Source: Nitrospirota bacterium (GTDB lineage: Bacteria; Nitrospirota; Thermodesulfovibrionia; Thermodesulfovibrionales; UBA6898). Taken from it: 64,000 bases of DNA. Positions within the stretch are counted from its first letter, which is position 1, and the number at the start of each line of letters is the position of its first letter. Position numbers and translations under genes: made by a program. The stretch is from contig JAJXTV010000007.1 of the NCBI GenBank assembly GCA_021783515.1, positions 47,346 to 111,345 on the forward strand, written 5' to 3'. Below are positions 26,927-33,270 of this stretch, in pieces. The notes beneath the pieces are model-generated. The model saw only the letters and a program-made list of their open reading frames with translations, made no database searches and was not told the DNA's origin.

Positions 26927-27694
26927 TCAGGAACTTGCGGGCGAAGGCTGAAAGCTCAAAGCAACGCCGGAAGGCCGGGTAAATCCCGACGGGTTGATGA
27001 GTGCTTCAACGTCAGGGGATGCCGGGCTATGAAATATCTCTGAGGGGACCCCTGTCTGAACAATCCTTCCTCCGGAGTATATAATTATCCTGTCAGCCAT
27101 GGCATTTGCCTCGAATAAATCATGCGTCACAAGGATGACCGGGATGGTGAACTCCCGTCTTATATCTCTAAGGATCTTCCTCATCTCGGCCCGCACCTGG
27201 TTATCAAGGGCCGAAAAAGGCTCATCAAGGAGAAGAAGTCCGGGCCTTCTTATAAGGGCCCTCGCCAGGGCGACCCTCTGTTTCTGCCCGCCTGATATCT
27301 CTGAGGGGAGGCGGTTTTCGAGTCCATTAAGGCGGAAGGCACTCATCATTTTGATTAAGGCCTCTTCCCGTTCACTCTTTTCCAATCCGCTTGCACCATA
27401 CCGGATATTGTCTTTTACCGTCATATGCGGGAAAAGGGCAAGATCCTGGAAAACATAGCCGCAGGAACGCAGTTGTGCAGGGACATTGATCTTCGCAGCA
27501 CTGTCAAAGTAAACAGTGTTGTTGATTCTTATAGTCCCTTCATCGGGCTCCATGAGCCCCGATATTGCCTGCAGCGTCATGGATTTCCCGGCTCCGGAAT
27601 GGCCGAAAAGCACGGCAAGCTCATCCCCGATTTCCCATTCGACCTCAAGGAAAAACCCGTTGACCTTTTTTTTCAGCGAAACAGACAGGCCCAT
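26927..27694 (-). CDS. modC: Molybdate ABC transporter ATP-binding protein ModC (short form)
   Basis: 255 residues from the ATG at 27694, which overlaps the modB stop (TGATG). ABC motifs: Walker A GHSGAGKS, Q-loop YVFQDLALFPHM, signature ISGGQKQR, Walker B LLLLDEP, H-loop VTHD. It energises molybdate uptake through ModB. The C-terminal TOBE (molybdate-binding) domain of typical ~350-residue ModC proteins is missing, so direct molybdate feedback on the ATPase is unlikely. Final gene of nifB-hesA-modA-modB-modC. Confidence 0.92.
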   Translation of the reverse strand: MGLSVSLKKKVNGFFLEVEWEIGDELAVLFGHSGAGKSMTLQAISGLMEPDEGTIRINNTVYFDSAAKINVPAQLRSCGYVFQDLALFPHMTVKDNIRYGASGLEKSEREEALIKMMSAFRLNGLENRLPSEISGGQKQRVALARALIRRPGLLLLDEPFSALDNQVRAEMRKILRDIRREFTIPVILVTHDLFEANAMADRIIIYSGGRIVQTGVPSEIFHSPASPDVEALINPSGFTRPSGVALSFQPSPASS

Positions 27695-28362
27695 CAGATC
27701 ATCCTTTTGCCGAACCTGTTTGCGATGTAGAGGAGCGTACCGGAGATGAGGGTAAATACCGCAACCATTGCATGTGCCCCGGACCACTCACCACTTCCTG
27801 CTACTGAATAGATCGCAAGTGGCATCGTATCGGTTTTTCCCGGGATATTGCCTGCAAGCATGAGCGTCGCGCCGAATTCACCCATGGCCCGCGCGAAAGA
27901 GAGCACTCCACCGGCGATGATGCCTTTCTTTGCGAGGGGCAGAATAACCCTCATTGCCGTCCCGGTCCGGGAATGGCCGAGTGTATAGGAGGCATTAATG
28001 AGATTTTTATCCACCGATTCGATTGCAGCCCTTGCCGTCTTGATCATAAGAGGCAGCGCTACGACAAAGGATGCAAGCACAGCGGCATACCACGTGAACA
28101 TGATCGTCCAGCCGGTCCACTCATAAATGAACCGGCCGATAGCGCCGTTTCTGCCGAAAAGGATAATGAGATAATAGCCGGTAACTGTAGGCGGCAGAAC
28201 GAGCGGAAGCGTGAATAGAATATCGACCACTTCCTTTCCTCTGAAATTTCTGCTCGCAAGGAAGTAGGCGGCGGTGACGCCGATCACGACGACAAAAACG
28301 GTCGCCGCCGACGCAACCTGAAGAGAAAGTCTGAGAGAAAATAAAGCAGAGCCATCCAGCAT
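27694..28362 (-). CDS. modB: Molybdate ABC transporter permease ModB
   Basis: 222-residue inner-membrane permease with five to six helices and the EAA loop (DKNLINASYTLGHSRTGTAMRVILPLAKKGI) that docks onto ModC. Motifs PLVLPPTVTGYYLII and FARAMGEFGATLMLAGN are typical of ModB/CysT-type permeases. It starts directly after the modA stop and overlaps modC by one base, so the three genes are translated together. Confidence 0.95.
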   Translation of the reverse strand: MLDGSALFSLRLSLQVASAATVFVVVIGVTAAYFLASRNFRGKEVVDILFTLPLVLPPTVTGYYLIILFGRNGAIGRFIYEWTGWTIMFTWYAAVLASFVVALPLMIKTARAAIESVDKNLINASYTLGHSRTGTAMRVILPLAKKGIIAGGVLSFARAMGEFGATLMLAGNIPGKTDTMPLAIYSVAGSGEWSGAHAMVAVFTLISGTLLYIANRFGKRMI

Positions 28363-29145
28363 CTATTTACCCGCCTTAAACCCATACGTACTCAAAACCA
28401 TCTTCCCTTCCGTCGACGTTACCAAAGAGATGAAAGCCTTTGCAGCTTCCTCGTTCTTTGTTCCCTTCACAATCGCAATTGGATAGACAACCGCCTTATG
28501 GCTCCTCTCAGGAGCGGCCGCGACAATTCTGACCTCTTTCGTTCTGGTCATTGCATCGGTCGAATATACAATCCCTGCATCTACTTCGGCGCGTGCCACG
28601 TAGTCAAGCGCCTGGCGGACGTTCTCCGTGAGAATCAATTTATCCTTTACAGCATCAAGTATCTTATAGTTGGCAAGGACTTCTTCTGCGTACCTGCCTG
28701 CGGGCACCGTTTTCGGGTTTCCGACCGCGATTTTCTTTATGCTTTCCATTTTAAGTTCCTCAAATGACTTGATATGTATTCTTACATTCGACGGCACAAT
28801 GAGCACCACGGAATTCGCAGCAAAGTTGGCCCGTGACACCGGAGCGATAAGGCCCTTCTGCTCAAGTGCGTCCATGTCCTTCTGCGCGGCTGATGCAAAC
28901 ACGTCAACAGGAGCCCCGCCCTCGATCTGCCGCATCAAATCCCCCGATGCGCCGAAGTTGAACACCACCTTCGCTCCTTTATTCTTTGATTCGTAATGCT
29001 TGCCGATCTCCTCAAAAGCGTTCTTGAGGCTGATTGCTGCCGAGACGGTGATCTCTTTCGGAGGTTCGGCGGAGAAAGCCGGGGAGAACGCGATGGAGAG
29101 CCATAATGCCGTCATGCACAACAGGCCGACTTTTCCCGTCATCAT
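28363..29145 (-). CDS. modA: Periplasmic molybdate-binding protein ModA
   Basis: 260 residues from the ATG at 29145, preceded by AAAGGGATT and overlapping the hesA stop. Signal peptide to AFSA. Binding-protein core: ITVSAAISLKNAFEEIG (first Ser ligand), FNFGASGDLMRQI (second Ser of the oxyanion site), ENVRQALDYVARAEVDAGIVYSTDA. Captures molybdate in the periplasm for ModBC. Its place in the nifB transcription unit links Mo supply to FeMo-cofactor assembly. Confidence 0.94.
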   Translation of the reverse strand: MMTGKVGLLCMTALWLSIAFSPAFSAEPPKEITVSAAISLKNAFEEIGKHYESKNKGAKVVFNFGASGDLMRQIEGGAPVDVFASAAQKDMDALEQKGLIAPVSRANFAANSVVLIVPSNVRIHIKSFEELKMESIKKIAVGNPKTVPAGRYAEEVLANYKILDAVKDKLILTENVRQALDYVARAEVDAGIVYSTDAMTRTKEVRIVAAAPERSHKAVVYPIAIVKGTKNEEAAKAFISLVTSTEGKMVLSTYGFKAGK

Positions 29146-29912
29146 AATCCCTTTCCGCCGCATACAGCGCAGTTGTGGTCTTTATGTATATTCAACCGTC
29201 TGAAGTCCATGTCAATCGTGTTAAATACGAGCATCTGCGACCGCAGCGGCTTACCGAACCCGGTGAGCAGTTTTATCGCTTCAATGGCCATCAGACATCC
29301 CAGCATGCCCGATACAGCTCCCAGCACCGGGAAGCCCAACTCCTCCCAAGAAGGATCATCAGCGGGATAGAGGCAGTGAAGACATGCGGTAACGTTCGGA
29401 ATAACGTTAAAGAGATTGCCTTCCATTCCGTTCATGGCAGCCTCGACCATCGGTATTCCTTTTCTTACGCATGCAACATTCAATGTCCGCCGCTCCTGGA
29501 AATTAGGCCTTGCCGAGATTGCCATATCGCTCCCTTCCAGAAGTTTGTCGATATTGCCCCCCTCCGATTTCTCGTCGTACATCCCAACCTGGACATCCGG
29601 GTTTATGTCCCGGATCGTCCTTATGGCCTGACCGACCCTGCTTTCTCCTATCCATTCGTGGCGCATGAGAATCTGCCTGTTCATGTTCGATAGGGTCAAC
29701 CGTCCATAATGGGCCAACACCATCCTGCCTATTCCGGCAACCGCGAGATAGAGCGCCGCGGACCCGCCGAGTCCGCCGACCCCGGCTATAAGAGCGGTCG
29801 AATTTTTTAGCCTCTCCTGGTGGCTCATCGTAAAGCCCTGGAGCATGAGTTGCCGTCTGTATCGTTCTTTTTCTCTTTCGGAAAGGCAGACTGTTTCATT
29901 AGACGGCGTCAC
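29142..29912 (-). CDS. hesA: HesA/MoeB/ThiF family adenylyltransferase-like protein
   Basis: 256-residue E1-like protein: ERYRRQLMLQGF start, nucleotide-binding GVGGLGGSAALYLAVAGIG, NMNRQILM, and two zinc cysteine pairs, CLHCLYP and CAVCGG. Family members adenylate a sulfur-carrier C-terminus; HesA versions sit in nif clusters and are thought to serve metal or sulfur steps of cofactor synthesis, without a settled mechanism. It overlaps nifB by 14 bases and modA by 4 bases, which places it between FeMo-co precursor synthesis and molybdate uptake. Confidence 0.88.
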   Translation of the reverse strand: MTPSNETVCLSEREKERYRRQLMLQGFTMSHQERLKNSTALIAGVGGLGGSAALYLAVAGIGRMVLAHYGRLTLSNMNRQILMRHEWIGESRVGQAIRTIRDINPDVQVGMYDEKSEGGNIDKLLEGSDMAISARPNFQERRTLNVACVRKGIPMVEAAMNGMEGNLFNVIPNVTACLHCLYPADDPSWEELGFPVLGAVSGMLGCLMAIEAIKLLTGFGKPLRSQMLVFNTIDMDFRRLNIHKDHNCAVCGGKGL

Positions 29913-30789
29913 AGTATTCCTCCCCTATCCTGGCGTTCAAGACTTCAAGCTCCATATCCTTGTCTTCACCGAGTATGCCGCAGGCATCGGCCCTGCACTG
30001 TCTGCAGTGGGACATCTGGGGGATACGCCCCGAACATTCCTTCCGCTTTCGCTCTACCGTTTCCCGCGACGGCCGCGAGAGATCCGCAAATTCCGCCTGC
30101 GGTATGAGCGGCATAATATTCATTATGTCCGCGCCCCTTTCTCCCGCCCCCCACGCGATCAGGGGTATCTCGGCGTCATTTATTCCGGGTATGAGGACAG
30201 TGTTCACCTTCACGATGAACCCGGCGTCGACCGCATTTATCAGGCCGCGCCACTGGTTTGAGACGATGCGCTGCGCCGCCTCTTTTCCGGTATACCTTTT
30301 TCCCTGGTAAGAAATCCATGAATAGATTCTTTCCGCTATGGCTGGCGTTGCGGCATTGATCGTGATAGTTATGCTTCTGACCCCGGACCTCATCAGCCCT
30401 TCGATACTTTCCGGGAGGGCGAGGCCGTTCGTCGAGATGCATAGGACCAGTTCAGGGAATTCCCTGTGGATCACGGACATCGTCTCGAAGGTTGCCTCGT
30501 TCGCCAGAGGGTCCCCGGGCCCCGCGATGCCTATCACGCTGATATTTTCGTTCCGTTCCACTACCGCCCTCACCCTTTCGAGCGCTGCCAGAGGGCTGAG
30601 CACATTACTTGTTATGCCCGGCCGCGACTCATTAGCGCAGTCATATTTCCTTATGCAATACCTGCACTGTACGTTGCAGTGGGGAGCGACCGGCAGGTGA
30701 ATCCTGCCGAACTTATGGTGCGCCTCTTCCGAAAAACACGGGTGAAGTTCCATTATGTTATTTCTCTTTCGCGGTGTTAAGTCTCTCAT
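29899..30789 (-). CDS. nifB: Nitrogenase cofactor biosynthesis radical SAM protein NifB
   Basis: 296-residue radical SAM enzyme that builds NifB-co, the 8Fe-9S-C precursor of FeMo-co. HCNVQCRYCIRKYDCANESRPG carries the CxxxCxxC cluster and the NifB-specific YDCANESRPG; GIAGPGDPLAN is the SAM-binding glycine motif; the C-terminal SHCRQCRADACG supplies ligands for the accessory clusters. No NifX-like C-terminal domain is fused. Start 30789 has GAGAGGGACAG upstream; an internal ATG at 30753 is possible. First gene of the nifB-hesA-modABC unit, driven by a sigma-54 site at 30845-30860. Confidence 0.95.
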   Translation of the reverse strand: MRDLTPRKRNNIMELHPCFSEEAHHKFGRIHLPVAPHCNVQCRYCIRKYDCANESRPGITSNVLSPLAALERVRAVVERNENISVIGIAGPGDPLANEATFETMSVIHREFPELVLCISTNGLALPESIEGLMRSGVRSITITINAATPAIAERIYSWISYQGKRYTGKEAAQRIVSNQWRGLINAVDAGFIVKVNTVLIPGINDAEIPLIAWGAGERGADIMNIMPLIPQAEFADLSRPSRETVERKRKECSGRIPQMSHCRQCRADACGILGEDKDMELEVLNARIGEEYCDAV

Positions 30790-30844
30790 CGATCTGTCCC
30801 TCTCTTTCCAGCGCGTTTCTTTCTGCTTTTATATGGAGAGTAGC

Positions 30845-30860
30845 AGCAATCTCAATGCCA
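30845..30860 (-). promoter_or_regulatory. Sigma-54 promoter of nifB-hesA-modABC
   Basis: TGGCAT-TGAGA-TTGCT on the minus strand, matching TGGCAY-N5-TTGCW, 55-70 bases before nifB. A TGT-N9-ACA pair (30924-30938) lies upstream; it is one base shorter than the NifA consensus. Confidence 0.8.
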
Positions 30861-30966
30861 GCCTATATTGATTTAGAAAACGGCAGCTTACATAAAAGCG
30901 GGAATTGACCATATCTACATTTCTGTTCTAATGCGACATTCTCGTAGGCTGCCCGGCAAGGGACCA

Positions 30967-31422
30967 TCAGAGAAACCTGCGCATACAGCGGAGCTTGGTA
31001 TTGGACCAACCGTTAGCGTTGTAGAATTTGAGTGCCTCCATATTGCCTGCGTCCCGGAGAAGCTGAAGTCTTGAGATGTTCTTCCCCGCACACCATCCGG
31101 CGACCTCGGAAAGAAGCCTCGTCCCTATGCCTTCCCCCCTGTGTCCCTCCCGCACGATCAAGTCTTCGATCAATCCCGCAGGCCCCCCTTCCGCGGTGGA
31201 AATGAGTGTCTGCACGGAACACATGCCCATAATCTCTCCGGCGCGCTCCGCCACGAACACGGCCGGCGAGCCTGATGCGTCGCCAAGTAAGAGCTCCAGC
31301 CCCCGGGCTTGCTTATTCCTGTCGGGGCTGAAATCCGCCTCTATCGAAAAAAGCTCGGACAGGAGATCGCACATCTGCGGGATGTCGGCAGTTCCTGCCC
31401 GTCTTATGATTACGCCTCTCAT
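30967..31422 (-). CDS. GNAT-family N-acetyltransferase
   Basis: 151 residues from the ATG at 31422 (MRGVIIRRAGTADIPQ). The acetyl-CoA loop is VREGHRGEGIGTRLLSE, followed by LQLLRDAGNMEALKFYNANGW, as in the GNAT fold. The substrate is unknown. It follows fdxB in the nif cluster; GNAT genes occur in several nif clusters without an established role. An upstream start at 31551 is rejected because it runs through a palindromic repeat. Confidence 0.82.
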   Translation of the reverse strand: MRGVIIRRAGTADIPQMCDLLSELFSIEADFSPDRNKQARGLELLLGDASGSPAVFVAERAGEIMGMCSVQTLISTAEGGPAGLIEDLIVREGHRGEGIGTRLLSEVAGWCAGKNISRLQLLRDAGNMEALKFYNANGWSNTKLRCMRRFL

Positions 31423-31461
31423 AATTGCATCAACCCTTCGGTCAGCCGGGAACCATAACTC

Positions 31462-31515
31462 CCCCTCCCCCCTCTTATCTAAAGAGGGGGTGTCCCGAAA
31501 AGCTTTCGGGAGGGC
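31462..31515. repeat. Palindromic intergenic repeat between fdxB and the GNAT gene
   Basis: CCCCCTCTT-ATCTA-AAGAGGGGG forms a strong hairpin and is followed by TCCCGAAAAGCTTTCGGGA, a second palindrome. The CCCCTCTT/AAGAGGGG core recurs at 35961-36085 inside the same cluster. Confidence 0.6.
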
Positions 31516-31551
31516 GTTACTTACTCGATGGGGGGATTGCCTCCCACCCAT

Positions 31552-31827
31552 TCATATTTCCACGTGTATGTGGCACCTCTTGGTGCATGCCTTTGAGCAG
31601 GCCTCGCAGCCGATACAGTTCTCCGGCCTCGCAACGGACATGACCTTGTTGCCCATATCGTCGCCGAATTCATCGTCGCCCTCGAATGGTTTCTCGATGA
31701 GCTCGAGGACGTCCCTGCTGCATACCTTATAGCATCTGCCGCAGCCGATGCACTTTTCGACATCGATCGAATCTATGAAGCGGGGCGTCCATGTCGTGCC
31801 GCCCCGCGTATACCCTGTTATCGCCAT
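31552..31827 (-). CDS. fdxB: Nif-specific ferredoxin III (FdxB type)
   Basis: 91-residue 2[4Fe-4S] ferredoxin: CIGCGRCYKVC and CIGCEACSKAC, separated by about 35 residues, which is wider than in ordinary clostridial ferredoxins and typical of nif-specific ferredoxin III. TPRFIDSIDVEKCIGCGRC is characteristic. Probable electron donor to nitrogenase or to cofactor synthesis. It follows nifI2 by 49 bases. Confidence 0.92.
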   Translation of the reverse strand: MAITGYTRGGTTWTPRFIDSIDVEKCIGCGRCYKVCSRDVLELIEKPFEGDDEFGDDMGNKVMSVARPENCIGCEACSKACTKRCHIHVEI

Positions 31828-31876
31828 TGTTCCTCCTTTTTCTATAGTAGGGGCAATTTATGAATTGCCCCTACTA

Positions 31877-32296
31877 TTACGCTATCGCCTCGCCGCCTGT
31901 TTCTGATGTCCTGACCCTTATTGCGTTTTCAATCGGCGAAACGAATATTTTGCCGTCTCCAGTCTTTCCGGTCTTATTTACGCTGATGATTGACTTGACT
32001 ATTTTAGTCACAAGGTCGTCGGGGACGACCATGGTAAGCATCCTTTTGGGAACAAAAAGTGCGACCGTTGGAAGGGCATGCACAAGGGCGTAGGTCGCGG
32101 GCGTCGGTTTCAGTTTTGCAGGTGTGCAGAAACTTTCCGGCAGGTCCGGGTCCAGATCATTGTTGCAGACCATTCCTCTTTGCTTTCCCCGACCGTCAAC
32201 GCTCTGGATAGAGAGAGAAGGAAAACCGAGATCCTCCAGCGCTTTCTTGGTCTCTGGGAGCTTATCTCGCCGTATGATGGCCGTAATCTCTTTCAT
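31877..32296 (-). CDS. nifI2: Nitrogenase-regulating PII-like protein NifI2
   Basis: 139-residue PII paralogue with an enlarged, tyrosine-free T-loop region (about residues 36-80: VDGRGKQRGMVCNNDLDPDLPESF...). GKTGDGKIFVSPIENAIRVRTSETG is the C-terminal PII signature. With NifI1 it binds dinitrogenase and switches off nitrogen fixation when ammonium rises, under control of 2-oxoglutarate and ATP/ADP. It overlaps nifI1 by four bases (ATGA). In methanogens and many anaerobes the pair lies between nifH and nifD; here it lies after nifX. Confidence 0.93.
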   Translation of the reverse strand: MKEITAIIRRDKLPETKKALEDLGFPSLSIQSVDGRGKQRGMVCNNDLDPDLPESFCTPAKLKPTPATYALVHALPTVALFVPKRMLTMVVPDDLVTKIVKSIISVNKTGKTGDGKIFVSPIENAIRVRTSETGGEAIA

Positions 32297-32610
32297 AAGG
32301 CTGCCTCCCCGGTCCTTACGGTATAGGCTGCCTCAACGGGACTAATGAATATCTTGCCGTCGCCGACAAAGCCGGTCCTGGATTTATCCATCATGAGATT
32401 GACGACCCTGTCCACATCGCCGTCGTTGACGACCATCATGACCAGCATTTTGGGCAATTCGTCATAATGGACCGGCCCGACCTGCAGTCCCTTCTGTTTA
32501 CCTCTCCCGAACACCGGCATTTTCGTTAGCGATGGAAAGCCGGCCCCCTCTAATGCCTGGACTACTTCCTGCTCTTTCTCCGGCCGGATAAATGCCCTTA
32601 TCATCTTCAT
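32293..32610 (-). CDS. nifI1: Nitrogenase-regulating PII-like protein NifI1
   Basis: 105 residues from the ATG at 32610 (AGGAGGAAGAAAAG upstream). PII-like: MKMIRAFIRPEKEQEVVQAL, PVFGRGKQKGLQVGPVHYDELPKM (NifI1-type T-loop) and FVGDGKIFISPVEAAYTVRTGE. It forms a complex with NifI2 that inhibits nitrogenase post-translationally. Confidence 0.93.
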   Translation of the reverse strand: MKMIRAFIRPEKEQEVVQALEGAGFPSLTKMPVFGRGKQKGLQVGPVHYDELPKMLVMMVVNDGDVDRVVNLMMDKSRTGFVGDGKIFISPVEAAYTVRTGEAAL

Positions 32611-32725
32611 CTTTTCTTCCTCCTGTTTTATAAGGTGTCTGTAAACAAAGTGAGTGTGAGTGTCAGACCCTTCCTTTTGCCACATTACGGTCCGGACAAA
32701 AACTGTCCGACATCAGCCGCCTGCA

Positions 32726-32785
32726 CTAATCATCGCCGTTTAATATCCAGCGGAAAGGATGGTGAATGTGCTGAAAAAGTTCCAT
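32726..32785 (-). CDS. Possible 19-residue peptide between nifX and nifI1
   Basis: An ATG at 32785 with GAGGAGGACAGATT directly before it opens MELFQHIHHPFRWILNGDD and stops at TAG. The ribosome site is as good as any in the cluster. The peptide is histidine- and aromatic-rich. It could be a leader peptide or a real small protein; codon evidence is too short to decide. The rest of the 264-base nifX-nifI1 gap holds a GGCGGATCCGCC palindrome. Confidence 0.35.
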   Translation of the reverse strand: MELFQHIHHPFRWILNGDD

Positions 32786-32874
32786 AATCTGTCCTCCTCA
32801 GGCGGATCCGCCGGGGCGGAAGGCACCGCACTGCCCCGGCATGCATCATGTTCGCCATTCTCCTTTATACGTTA

Positions 32875-33270
32875 TCATTCGTTCGTCAATGCCTTTCTCA
32901 GCCACGGCGGCGGCGACTTTCTGACCGTCTCCAACAGTTTTTTGAGCGAATCCTCGATCGAGACGGTCTCCTTCACCTTCACCGGCATGATGCCCTTTCG
33001 TATGAGCCGCGACGCCGAAGGGCCGCCTATCTCGGTGAGATAGACGATCTTGCAGTCCGCAAGCCTGCTCACCTTCTTTTCCACAAGGTCGTCGTGGGTC
33101 TGTCCCATCCCCTTTGACTCTTCGACGGCGCGGTCTCTGCCCCTGGCAAACCTCCTTGTCTCACTGAAGACAAAACCGTCCTTCGTAAGATCATAGACGG
33201 CAAATGCCCCTGCCCTGCCGAAGTGTTCGTCCACATTAACACCGTCAGTAGTCGCAAATGCGATTTTCAT
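32875..33270 (-). CDS. nifX: NifX/NafY-family FeMo-cofactor binding protein
   Basis: 131 residues of the dinitrogenase iron-molybdenum cofactor binding fold: MKIAFATTDGVNVDEHFGRAGAFAVYD and VYLTEIGGPSASRLIRKGIMPVKV. Such proteins carry NifB-co or FeMo-co precursors between NifB, NifEN and apo-dinitrogenase. The start overlaps the nifEN stop (ATGA). Confidence 0.92.
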   Translation of the reverse strand: MKIAFATTDGVNVDEHFGRAGAFAVYDLTKDGFVFSETRRFARGRDRAVEESKGMGQTHDDLVEKKVSRLADCKIVYLTEIGGPSASRLIRKGIMPVKVKETVSIEDSLKKLLETVRKSPPPWLRKALTNE

